64,000 nucleotides of DNA, taken from NCBI RefSeq assembly GCF_010470665.1, contig NZ_VOPZ01000007.1:45105-109104 (forward strand). Direction: 5' to 3'. This stretch comes from Desulfovibrio sp. JC022. Lineage in GTDB: Bacteria; Desulfobacterota; Desulfovibrionia; Desulfovibrionales; Desulfovibrionaceae. A program made the position numbers and the translations under genes. The notes beneath the pieces were generated by a model that was not told the origin of the DNA, ran no database searches, and saw only the letters and a list, made by a program, of their open reading frames with translations. Shown here one piece after another: positions 27,783 through 35,560 of the stretch (the stretch's first letter is position 1; the number at the start of each line of letters is the position of its first letter).

Positions 27783-29255
27783 CTATTTCTTAAGGGCTGC
27801 CTCCATTTCATTAAAATCAGCCAGAATCTGCTCATCTTTCTGAGGGGCAAACATATTCACAACCATAATGGTCAGGAAGTTAGCCACAAAACCAGGGACG
27901 ATTTCGTACATGGTTGCGCCAAGTCCGGCATCTTTCCAGAAAATAAGCACCAGAGTACCAACAACCATACCGAAAAGTGCGGAAATCCAAGTTGTTTTTC
28001 TACTGAACAGAGAAAACAGGATGACCGGACCAAACGCAGCACCGAATCCGCCCCAAGCATAGGAAACAAGTCCAAGAACAGTGTTGCCCGGAGTCAGGGC
28101 CATGCTCATGGCAATGATGGAAATAACCAGAACACAAAGGCGACCAACGAGCATAAGCTCTTTTTCAGAAGCTTCACGGCGCAGAATCTTTTTATAAAAG
28201 TCCTCAGTCAGTGCGGAAGAGGAAACCAGCAGCTGAGAATCGATGGTGGACATGATCGCAGAAAGAATCGCCGCCAGCAACACGCCGCCAACCCAAGGGT
28301 TAAATAGCTTGGAAATCATGTAAATGAATACTTTTTCCTGCTCACCGCCATGAAGACCGTCAAACATGGGAATTGCAACCATACCAACAACAACCGCCCC
28401 GGCAAGAGAGATAATTACCCAGATAAGGGCAACCGCTGTGGCTTTAGGAAGTTCTTTAATGGAACTGATACCCATAAAACGGGTCAGGATATGCGGCTGA
28501 CCGAAATAACCAAGCCCCCAGGCCATGGTAGAAATTATAGCAACTATGGAAAGAGGAACTCCGGCCCCGTTATGGAAAAGACTGGTGGAAATGTGCTTAG
28601 CTGCCATCTCCGCCTCGATTACGGATATTCCGCCATTATCGATTGTTCCCAAAATAGGCACAAGAACAATGGCGAAGAACATCAATCCGCCCTGAAAAAA
28701 GTCAGTCCAACAGACAGCCATGAATCCACCCAAGAAAGTATAGGAAACAATAACCACCGCCCCGGTAATTACGGCCACGGAATAATCAATATTGAACATA
28801 GATTCAAAAAGCTTACCCGCCGCCACCAGACCGGACGAAGAATAAATAGTAAAAAACATCAGGATAATAACAGCTGAACCTACACGCAGCAGGCTGGTCG
28901 GATCTTTAAACCGTTTTTCAAAAAAGGATGAAATTGTGAGGGTGTCAGTCATCTGGGTGTAGACGCGCAGACGGGCGGAAACAAAAATCCAGTTCAAGGC
29001 AGTACCGAGAAAAAGACCTATTGCGATCCATGCCTCGGTCATACCGCCGAGATAAACCGCGCCGGGCAGCCCCATAAGCAGCCAACCGGACATATCACTG
29101 GCCTGTGCGGAAAGAGCGGTAACCCAGCCGCCGAGTCCGCGCCCGCCAAGGATATAGCCTTCAATATTAGAAGTACGTTTGTAAAAATACCACCCCACCG
29201 CCAGCAGGAAGACCAGATAAACACCAAAAGTAAGTAAAGTCTCAGTTTGAATCAC
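27783..29255 (-). CDS. putP: sodium/proline symporter
   Basis: PutP imports proline with sodium as an osmolyte or carbon source. The 490-residue protein has about 13 membrane helices. SSS-family motifs include YILGGRGLGGWVTALSAQAS, SDMSGWLLMGLPG and YFGQPHILTRFMG. The sodium-site segment is SAIMSTIDSQLLVSSSALTED. I take the GTG at 29255 (RBS AAAGGA six bases upstream) as the start; the 13 preceding in-frame codons lack a good site. It is monocistronic, with a terminator downstream. Confidence 0.94.
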   Translation of the reverse strand: MIQTETLLTFGVYLVFLLAVGWYFYKRTSNIEGYILGGRGLGGWVTALSAQASDMSGWLLMGLPGAVYLGGMTEAWIAIGLFLGTALNWIFVSARLRVYTQMTDTLTISSFFEKRFKDPTSLLRVGSAVIILMFFTIYSSSGLVAAGKLFESMFNIDYSVAVITGAVVIVSYTFLGGFMAVCWTDFFQGGLMFFAIVLVPILGTIDNGGISVIEAEMAAKHISTSLFHNGAGVPLSIVAIISTMAWGLGYFGQPHILTRFMGISSIKELPKATAVALIWVIISLAGAVVVGMVAIPMFDGLHGGEQEKVFIYMISKLFNPWVGGVLLAAILSAIMSTIDSQLLVSSSALTEDFYKKILRREASEKELMLVGRLCVLVISIIAMSMALTPGNTVLGLVSYAWGGFGAAFGPVILFSLFSRKTTWISALFGMVVGTLVLIFWKDAGLGATMYEIVPGFVANFLTIMVVNMFAPQKDEQILADFNEMEAALKK

Positions 29256-29590
29256 AATAAATCCTTTTTGAACAAGTAAAGAAAACAAAAACAACCTAAA
29301 ACGTAAAAAGGGGATACTATTTAACCACCATGAGACTTATGTACAAGGTATTTTTTTTCAGCGCATATTGTACGGCGATCTAATCATTACGCATTAAATT
29401 ATTCAGTTTTTCATTCAAAAAGTTCATTATTTTCATTAGCAGCAATTAATGAACGAAGATTTAAACCATACCGTTTTCCTCATAGGCACTATTAAGCCTC
29501 CCCGCCTATTTGAGGCATACAACTTGACAGTATCTGCCAGTTGAAACAAAAAGAACCCACTACTAAATCAGCCCAAAAAAGAGGTTCCCC
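29256..29590. other. intergenic region between putP and a small membrane protein gene
   Basis: 335 bp, AT-rich, with divergent genes on both sides. A TTGACA hexamer (29524-29529) lies about 60 bp before the plus-strand gene, but no convincing -10 box sits at proper spacing. No tRNA, small ORF or riboswitch pattern was found. It must carry the putP promoter. Confidence 0.5.
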
Positions 29591-29974
29591 TTGCCCACAT
29601 TAGTAATTGCAGGCATCGCCCTGCTGACCATCATCGGAATATCATTTTACGCCAAAAAGAAAGGCCATAGCGGACTCGGCGTCTTCTTTCTGCTTTACTG
29701 CATCATCTCAATCATAGTTTATATTGTTACCCTGCCGGAAGGGAAACCATTCATGCTGGTGGATATCCTCGGTCAAATCGGTGTAATGGTCACTTCCATC
29801 GGCATAATCATTGCCCACGCCAAAGGGGCCAAAAAATTTCTCTACGCCCTGCCCGGCCTCATAATTCTCGGGATATCCCTTTCCATTCACATAAATAAAA
29901 TTGCGCCCCCGGACCAGAATGGGACCGCAGCCAACCAGACCGTCATAGAACAATCGAACCAGACCAAAGAATAA
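29591..29974 (+). CDS. small four-helix membrane protein, unknown
   Basis: This protein (127 residues) has about four hydrophobic helices (residues 3-20, 28-47, 56-78, 86-103) and a soluble Asn/Gln-rich tail. A basic loop (AKKKGHSGLG) follows the first helix, so the N-terminus is likely outside. The start is a TTG at 29591, with GAGG six bases upstream. I recognise no family. It has its own strong terminator and lies at the left edge of the accessory stretch. Confidence 0.6.
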   Translation: MPTLVIAGIALLTIIGISFYAKKKGHSGLGVFFLLYCIISIIVYIVTLPEGKPFMLVDILGQIGVMVTSIGIIIAHAKGAKKFLYALPGLIILGISLSIHINKIAPPDQNGTAANQTVIEQSNQTKE

Positions 29975-29979
29975 ATCAA

Positions 29980-30015
29980 AGCCCCTGCCTTGAATCATCA
30001 AGGCAGGGGCTAATT
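29980..30015 (+). terminator. intrinsic terminator
   Basis: A perfect 14-bp stem (29980-29993 with 29998-30011), a four-base loop and a short T-rich tail (AATTTTA), six bp after the small membrane protein gene. Confidence 0.85.
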
Positions 30016-30152
30016 TTACACAAAACACCCGCTGCGAAATCTCTATAAAAACCACCTATAATTCAGCAGTTACAAATCGTTACAGCACCTTTAGAACGTC
30101 TTACATCTGGCACTGTCTCAATAACCTGAAATATCTCCACCACTAAACCAGA

Positions 30153-30386
30153 CTACTGAACCACCCGCTGTTCTGGATTCAATTTATCAATCACATCGTA
30201 AATCATTTCCGCAAACTTACGCAGCTTTGCACCATACTCTTCATTTTCTGCAACTTCAGCGTCCTGCTCGGCAAGCGTTGCCACTGCCTGCAATTGAATA
30301 GCCCCCTGAGTCGGAGTCATCTGTCCGGCCTTCATTTCACCTGAAATATATTGCACCTGATCTGCATATTTTTTTAAATTATTCAT
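30153..30386 (-). CDS. small soluble helical protein, unknown
   Basis: 77 residues, helical and charged, with no signal peptide (MNNLKKYADQVQYISGEMK). The middle (MTPTQGAIQLQAVATLAEQDAEVAENEEYG) suggests a two-helix hairpin. No family is recognised. It lies just downstream of the CI-like repressor on the same strand (66 bp gap) and may share its transcript. Coding potential is supported only by length, an intact frame and the neighbourhood. Confidence 0.45.
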   Translation of the reverse strand: MNNLKKYADQVQYISGEMKAGQMTPTQGAIQLQAVATLAEQDAEVAENEEYGAKLRKFAEMIYDVIDKLNPEQRVVQ

Positions 30387-30452
30387 ACACCTATCGATAC
30401 ATAAGCTACGGCAAAATTCAAGCCTAAAGCTGTATATACCCCCGAATGCGAA

Positions 30453-30842
30453 CTAGCCTCCATATTGGATACTCAATGAAGCACCCTCCGGCAATTTATC
30501 CGTCAACGCTTCCATAAGTTCACTTACAGTCAGTTCTCGCTGTTGCTCACAAGTGATCCGCTTCTCTATCTCCACATAAGTTAAAGCACCGGACGGTTCA
30601 TCGGATAGAACCCGATACTTCGGCCCTGTCCCGGTACGTATCCAATTAGGATCAACTCCGGCAGTCTCAAGGGCCTTGAGGAACCAGTCTGCGGGAATAG
30701 AGTTCCTGCGCTTTGCATCGGAAATGGAAGACTGCCTGATCCCCAAAGCCTCAGCGAGTTTGACCTGCGTAACCTTGCCATCATATACAAGCACATCACC
30801 CAACCGGGATAACGCCCCGCTAAAATCAAATACATCAGTCAT
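30453..30842 (-). CDS. phage CI-type repressor, helix-turn-helix domain only
   Basis: The 129-residue protein carries a CI-repressor HTH (about residues 8-75): VTQVKLAEALGIRQSSISDAKRRNSIPADWF, then TAGVDPNWIRTGTGP. That last segment is the typical link after this HTH family. No S24 peptidase domain follows; the tail (VEIEKRITCEQQRELTVSELM) is short and unassigned. It is divergent from a full-length S24 repressor, with a shared palindromic operator region between them. No other phage gene is adjacent, so this looks like a regulatory remnant or a small independent module. Confidence 0.85.
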   Translation of the reverse strand: MTDVFDFSGALSRLGDVLVYDGKVTQVKLAEALGIRQSSISDAKRRNSIPADWFLKALETAGVDPNWIRTGTGPKYRVLSDEPSGALTYVEIEKRITCEQQRELTVSELMEALTDKLPEGASLSIQYGG

Positions 30843-30950
30843 AAAAGTCTCTCCTGAAAAACAATCAGCACCAAAGCCTTACCAAGACTTGTGCTTATCT
30901 GTTTTTTAAAATAACTTTTACCCTGTTTTACAAACTTACAAACACAAAAC

Positions 30951-31007
30951 TAGGTAAAAAGTTTTCTTTGTCGCCTTGTTTTGATTTATAGACAAACTTT
31001 TTACCTA
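30951..31007. promoter_or_regulatory. operator palindrome between two divergent repressors
   Basis: Two 14-bp arms in perfect inverted orientation (TAGGTAAAAAGTTT at 30951-30964 and its complement at 30994-31007) are spaced 43 bp apart, about four helical turns. A third, imperfect half-site (AACTTTTACCC) lies near 30914-30924. The location between two divergent repressor genes fits autoregulation and looping or cooperative binding. The binding protein is inferred. Confidence 0.7.
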
Positions 31008-31046
31008 ATTCAAGAACTATTTTATAAAAAAAGTGATACACTTCCC

Positions 31047-31721
31047 ATGTCCGATATTGTTGAAAGATTCCTGAGCATAAAAAATCTGGTGGGCATCAAG
31101 CGCAACGAATTCTGCAAAAGGGTCGGGGTCTCGGCCACAACCCACGATAATTACCAGAAAGGCAAAGGCACACCCAAGGCCCCGTTTCTTTGTAAAGTCT
31201 GTGAAGAATTCTGCATCAACGGGCACTGGCTGCTCACAGGGGAAGGCGAAGTCTTCATGGATGAATCCACGACACCTCCGCGTCCTGCTGATCCTAACCT
31301 GCTGAACACCGGCGAAAACATAAACCTGATCGGCCTTGCCCAATGCGGGATCGACGGCTGGTCCCAGACCATGCCTATCGCCATCAACAGTTCAGTGCCG
31401 GAGTTCCACAAGGATTACATAGCCGCACTGACCATTGGGGACTCCATGGTCCCGGCTGGAATACTGCCCGGAAATATCGTCTATTGCGATCCACGCCTCC
31501 AACCTTCCATCGGAGAACCTGTTTTTGTCATGCGGAGGGACGCCCAGCAGGAAGAATCAGCCGGAGTAAAAATCTACAACGGCCAGGATGAAAAATGGAT
31601 ATACTTGCAGGGATGGCTGAACAAACAAGGAGAAAAGCCGCAGACAGAATTTTGTATTCAGCAGCTTGTCAGCGAGATCAGTTTGATTGCGCCGGTTGTT
31701 ATGATTCGGCGGAGGGTATGA
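31047..31721 (+). CDS. LexA/CI-like repressor with S24 peptidase domain
   Basis: The protein (224 residues) has an N-terminal HTH (about 1-60; RNEFCKRVGVSATTHDNYQKG) and a C-terminal S24 self-cleavage domain. The nucleophile Ser lies in IGDSMVPAGILPGNIVYCDP, and the general-base Lys is plausibly in AGVKIYN or NGQDEKW. Self-cleavage on DNA damage (RecA-stimulated) is typical of this family. The ATG at 31047 has no strong ribosome site, so a start 22 codons upstream is possible, but that stretch overlaps the operator arm. It is divergent from the HTH-only repressor. Confidence 0.85.
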   Translation: MSDIVERFLSIKNLVGIKRNEFCKRVGVSATTHDNYQKGKGTPKAPFLCKVCEEFCINGHWLLTGEGEVFMDESTTPPRPADPNLLNTGENINLIGLAQCGIDGWSQTMPIAINSSVPEFHKDYIAALTIGDSMVPAGILPGNIVYCDPRLQPSIGEPVFVMRRDAQQEESAGVKIYNGQDEKWIYLQGWLNKQGEKPQTEFCIQQLVSEISLIAPVVMIRRRV

Positions 31722-31805
31722 GATGTACAAAAAATACCATGTCAGCACTCCCGGGTTTAATCTGGTAGAATACCAGTGAACGTGAAACTCACAAGGAGGG
31801 CTGAC

Positions 31806-32867
31806 ATGGCTAAGCTAACAATATCATCAATTGGCAGGTTTGTGGAAGGCTTTCAGGGGCAACGTTTTTCCGTAGGTATCGACGTCCATAAGCGCAGTTT
31901 TAGTGTGGCTTTGCTTAGACCAGACGGAATGGTTAAAAGCTGGACAACTCCCGCCGACGTGGAAGCCATAACCAATAGACTTGCTTCACTTCCGATATAC
32001 ATTTCTGCTGTGTGCTATGAGGCCGGACCGACAGGTTTTGGTCTAGCACGTAGCCTGCGTTCTGCAGGTATCAAAGTCATTGTTGCCGCTCCGAGCCGTA
32101 TTCCCCGTCCTGTTGCTGCTACCAACAAAACTGACAGTCTCGACTGCATAAAGCTTACAGAGCTTGCAGCATCAAAATTGGTTCGATCAATCGCTATTCC
32201 TACTGAAAAGGAAGAAGCATTCCGTGCTTTATCGAGAAGACGCCACCAGATCACAGATTCATTGCGCCGAGTTAAGCAGCGCATCAGATCTTTGTTTTTG
32301 GCATTAGGCATCGCTGAACCGGCGGGCATAGATAGCTGGAGTAAATCAGCAATTTCTGCTCTTGAACATCAATCGCTTCCGGCAGGAGCAGCCGAAACTC
32401 GCGACAGCCTTCTTTCAGAATTAAGATATCTCATTCTTGCTCAAAAAGAGGTTGATACTAAACTTGAACGACTAACTCTGGAACAAGACGAAGCAAAACG
32501 CATTGCTGCAATGAGGTCCGTTCCTGGAGTCGGAAGAGTCGTAGCAACAACTTTTGCGGCAGAAATCTATAATCCTAAACGTTTCAACCACAGCAAAGAA
32601 ATCACATCTTATCTAGGACTTGCTCCTGTAATCAGGCAAAGCGGAGGCAGTAAGGGCAGAGCAACTCTTCGCCCAGTTGGTCAACGAAGACTTCGGAGTT
32701 TGCTTATCGAAGCTGCGTGGATGTGGAAACAAAGAGATGGATGGGCGCGTGAATTTTACAACAGAATTTTGGGTAAGCATGGAGTGCCACAGAAGGCTAT
32801 TGCTGCGCTTGCTCGAAAACTTGCTGCTTTGCTCTGGAAACTAAGTCTTCCAGCTGAAACAGCATAA
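31806..32867 (+). CDS. IS110-family DEDD transposase
   Basis: The N-terminal RuvC-like DEDD domain has VGIDVHKRSFSVALLRPDG (first Asp), VCYEAGPTGFGLAR (Glu) and NKTDSLDCIKLTELAAS (Asp pair). The C-terminal Transposase_20 domain has SVPGVGRVVATTFAAEI and YLGLAPVIRQSGGSKGRATL, which carries the family's catalytic Ser. These recombinases use a guide RNA encoded in the element's ends. The start is ATG 31806 behind AAGGAGG; 353 residues with no frameshift or stop, so it is probably intact. A small perfect hairpin (31762-31776) precedes the gene. Confidence 0.92.
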   Translation: MAKLTISSIGRFVEGFQGQRFSVGIDVHKRSFSVALLRPDGMVKSWTTPADVEAITNRLASLPIYISAVCYEAGPTGFGLARSLRSAGIKVIVAAPSRIPRPVAATNKTDSLDCIKLTELAASKLVRSIAIPTEKEEAFRALSRRRHQITDSLRRVKQRIRSLFLALGIAEPAGIDSWSKSAISALEHQSLPAGAAETRDSLLSELRYLILAQKEVDTKLERLTLEQDEAKRIAAMRSVPGVGRVVATTFAAEIYNPKRFNHSKEITSYLGLAPVIRQSGGSKGRATLRPVGQRRLRSLLIEAAWMWKQRDGWAREFYNRILGKHGVPQKAIAALARKLAALLWKLSLPAETA

Positions 32868-33058
32868 TGGGTCGCGGGCTGCCTTTGGTTGCATCGACAA
32901 CGGACAAAAAATGGCGATCCTAAATTGATTTGGTACCGAATCGGTACTTGGTGCCGCTGAGCACGAATAAGAAAAGGAGTATCAATAACTTACGCCGCTA
33001 GGTGAGGGTGTGCTACGGCCTATGAAAACTTAGAATTAGAACTGGCGGAGTGCTTGAC
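32868..33058 (+). ncRNA. candidate bridge/seek RNA region of the IS element
   Basis: 191 bp of noncoding right end. It contains a 6-bp hairpin (32933-32938 with 32942-32947) and several G/C-rich segments able to form further loops, followed by the subterminal inverted repeat. In IS1111-type elements the guide RNA is encoded downstream of the transposase, and this is where one would expect it. The RNA itself, its ends and its target-binding loops were not established from sequence alone. Confidence 0.4.
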
Positions 33059-33073
33059 AACGTGCCGCATAAG

Positions 33074-33101
33074 AAAGCCAGCCCCAAATGAGGCTGGCTT
33101 T
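33074..33101 (-). terminator. intrinsic terminator of the carbamoyltransferase gene
   Basis: A perfect 10-bp stem (33074-33083 with 33092-33101) with an 8-base loop and T/A-rich flanks on both strands, 25 bp downstream of the stop codon. The right end of the IS element lies just beyond it. Confidence 0.8.
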
Positions 33102-33125
33102 TACAATTCATATTTATAAGAATAC

Positions 33126-34934
33126 TTATTTCTTCTTGATAAGAGTGTCTTCCAAGAGAATCATATCGATCTCTGAATTACGGAAAACGTAAAGAGCGTC
33201 ATCAGGAGAGCAAACAATGGGGGAACCGTGCAGGTTGAAAGAAGTATTCAACACACCGCCAACACCGGTCTTACTTCTGAATGCGCTGAGCAGTTCATGG
33301 TATTTTGCGTTCTTGCTCTCCTCAACCAACTGCGGACGCAAAGTTTTATCAGAGGGGTGCATGGTTGCGGAAAGCTCATCCTGCCCTTTCTTGGTGGATT
33401 CAAATCCGACAGACATATGGGGGGCTTTGATCTTTTTAGGGTTCTCAATGTACTCGTCTGCGTATTCATTCAAAATAGAAGGTGCAAACGGCATCCAGAA
33501 ATCCCTGTTTTTAATCTTGTGATTGATCTTATCAACCATCACGCTTCCGCCTCTGGGGTCTGCAATGAGAGAACGGTTACCAAGTGAACGCTGTCCGAAC
33601 TCCATACGCCCGGCAAGTCTGCCGATAACCTGACCGTTAGCCAAATATTCAGCTACGGTATCAGCATCAACATTATATTCAACTTCGTATTCTTTATCCA
33701 AACCGTTAGCTGCAACCCACTTCTCAACTTCTTCGTTGCTGAACTCAGGTCCCAGATACATGGAATGAGGCTTAATGGTTTCGGCAGAAAGATCTTTCTC
33801 TGCGCAGTGCTTTTCCATCACATGATAGCAGACACCGAGAGACAGGGATTCGTCACTGCCACTACCGCAGACAAACATGTCATCAACTTCGTCCATGCCA
33901 TGCATGAGCATATTGGTCTTAACGTTCATGGCAATACCACCGGAAAATACAATTCTCTTGATTCCAGTGTGCTCAACCGCGTTTCTAACCCATTCAGTGA
34001 TAATTTCTTCAGTGTACTTTTGCAAACCTCCGGCAATACCGTCAAAACGGTAGCCTTCAAGCTTATCTTTGAAATAGTAATACATGTCTTTAGGTTCTTC
34101 TTTCCAAGCGAAATTCAAACCATCAACGTACATAGTCTCTTTAAATACTTCGTAGGGCCCCTTGAGGACAGGATCTTTAGCGTAAGGAGCCATTCCCATC
34201 ACCTTGTACTCATGCTCATTGGGCTTCATACCGAGAAGCAAAGTAATGTAGCGATACAGACGGGCAAGCTTGAATTCTGAATCAGCAACTTTATGAATCC
34301 GTTTGATTTCCCCACCTTCAGCAATGCTGATAGTTGCGCTATTGCCATCACCATATGCATCCGCAGTCAGGACGAGAGTCTTTTCATCTCTAAAAGGACT
34401 GCCCCAGTATGCATATGCAGCATGACAGGTGTGATGATCAACATAAACAATCTTTTCTTTCTCAATACCCAAAAATTTGCACAGTTCAGTCTCAATGGAC
34501 TCTTTCAGCTTAGGCCAGATTTCCTCGCTGTAATAAACATTTTTTTCGGAAAGAAGCTCTTCAAAATTATAAGGAAACTGGTCTGTATCAATTTTCTCTT
34601 TAAAAACATCGATCCAGGAAACATCTTTGTTTTCATATAATCTTGGTTTCCAATACTCGCGCTGGGCCTTGATATGGTCAGCAATTGAAAAAGTAGAATA
34701 AGCGCGAACAACCCAAGGACCAAAAGCAAGACTGGAACCGGCAAATGCAACACGGTCGAGTTCGGCCCCGGAAATACCAGCCTTTTTCAAACAATAGTCA
34801 ATTGCTGTCAGGGGAAAACGCTCATCATTTTTCAGACGGGAAAATCTTTCTTCAGATACAGCTGCGACAATTTCGCCATCTACCATAAGAGCAACAGTTG
34901 ACTGTTCCCCTACGCTAAGTCCCAAAACTTTCAT
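33126..34934 (-). CDS. NodU/CmcH-family carbamoyltransferase
   Basis: The protein (602 residues) has the two-domain O-carbamoyltransferase layout: an actin/Hsp70-like Kae1 N-terminal domain with VDHHTCHAAYAYWGSPF (metal-binding HxxxH near residue 165) and a C-terminal YrdC-like domain with GRMEFGQRSLGNRSLIADPR. Such enzymes carbamoylate sugars or antibiotics (NodU, TobZ) using carbamoyl phosphate and ATP. There is no partner glycosyltransferase or biosynthetic cluster next to it; upstream is a 390-bp noncoding stretch. The substrate cannot be inferred. The start ATG 34934 matches the family's MKVLGLSVGE-type opening. Confidence 0.9.
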   Translation of the reverse strand: MKVLGLSVGEQSTVALMVDGEIVAAVSEERFSRLKNDERFPLTAIDYCLKKAGISGAELDRVAFAGSSLAFGPWVVRAYSTFSIADHIKAQREYWKPRLYENKDVSWIDVFKEKIDTDQFPYNFEELLSEKNVYYSEEIWPKLKESIETELCKFLGIEKEKIVYVDHHTCHAAYAYWGSPFRDEKTLVLTADAYGDGNSATISIAEGGEIKRIHKVADSEFKLARLYRYITLLLGMKPNEHEYKVMGMAPYAKDPVLKGPYEVFKETMYVDGLNFAWKEEPKDMYYYFKDKLEGYRFDGIAGGLQKYTEEIITEWVRNAVEHTGIKRIVFSGGIAMNVKTNMLMHGMDEVDDMFVCGSGSDESLSLGVCYHVMEKHCAEKDLSAETIKPHSMYLGPEFSNEEVEKWVAANGLDKEYEVEYNVDADTVAEYLANGQVIGRLAGRMEFGQRSLGNRSLIADPRGGSVMVDKINHKIKNRDFWMPFAPSILNEYADEYIENPKKIKAPHMSVGFESTKKGQDELSATMHPSDKTLRPQLVEESKNAKYHELLSAFRSKTGVGGVLNTSFNLHGSPIVCSPDDALYVFRNSEIDMILLEDTLIKKK

Positions 34935-35265
34935 ATAACCATCCTAATTTATTTTTCACTCAACCACACGGTACAATGCCTGTCTTTTAAGGCAATTAAT
35001 CACCGGATTCCAAATAGTAAACCTAAACAAAAAGCACAGAAAAAAACCTATACTTTAATATAAAAAACTTCGTGTCACATTTTCCGAACAAAATTGCATC
35101 AAACCCGCGGCGAACATTCCACGACGATCTCAACAAAAGAGAAAACACACGTTTATTTAATAAAAACAAGCACATATCATAACAGTCATTTCAAATCCTG
35201 AAGAATATAGCCGAGGCGTGCACTAGCGTCAATAACCTTAAAAAGAGACGATCACAACCCCACAA
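34935..35265. other. intergenic region upstream of the carbamoyltransferase gene
   Basis: 331 bp, strongly AT-rich, without a supportable ORF. A weak 5-bp hairpin near 34973-34990 lies in the presumed leader of the carbamoyltransferase. Nothing else was recognised here; the low GC content stands out from the flanking genes. Confidence 0.5.
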
Positions 35266-35314
35266 AAACACCCCCTTACACGGACCATGCGGTAGTCCTA
35301 GTAAGGGGGTGTTT
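35266..35314 (-). terminator. terminator downstream of tRNA-Leu
   Basis: A perfect 14-bp stem (35266-35279 with 35301-35314) has a 21-base loop that itself contains a GGAC/GTCC pair. It lies 11 bp beyond the tRNA 3' end and is followed by T-rich sequence on the minus strand. Confidence 0.8.
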
Positions 35315-35324
35315 ATATTACAGT

Positions 35325-35409
35325 TGGTGCGAAAGGAGAGACTCGAACTCTCACGGGGTTAACCGCTAGATCCTAAATCTAGTGCGTCTACCAATTCCGC
35401 CACTCTCGC
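35325..35409 (-). tRNA. tRNA-Leu (anticodon TAG)
   Basis: An 85-nt class II tRNA with an encoded CCA. The acceptor pairs GCGAGAG with CTTTCGC, with one wobble or mismatch position. The D-loop is AATTGGTAGA and the anticodon loop TTTAGGA (anticodon TAG, plus-strand 35373-35375). A long variable arm (CGGTTAACCCCGTG) is typical of tRNA-Leu, and the T-arm carries GTTCGAGTC. It reads CUN codons, mainly CUA and CUG. Confidence 0.95.
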
Positions 35410-35560
35410 AACCAAATATTATGGGCTATTTATTGGGCATTGCTCCTTATGGATTAAACCAAACAAGGGCACTGTCCCGTGCAGCCGTTGCGTTAATATA
35501 AGCAGTGTCACAGCTTGTCAACAAAAATCGTTTAAAAATCTATATAAACGGTAACTTCGA

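Larger units (their letters stand above)
31741..33058 (+). mobile_element. IS110/IS1111-type insertion sequence
   Basis: The element comprises a transposase gene (31806-32867), a left end of about 65 bp and a right noncoding end of about 190 bp. Subterminal inverted sequences are visible: GTCAGCACTCC near 31741 and its imperfect complement GGAGTGCTTGAC ending near 33058. This family makes no target duplication and usually has imprecise terminal repeats, so the limits are estimates. The insertion lies between the S24 repressor and the terminator of the carbamoyltransferase gene. Confidence 0.75.

Noticed and set aside
30153..33058. Prophage
   Set aside because: Two repressors and an IS are present, but no integrase, capsid, tail or terminase gene; the region is accessory, not a phage.
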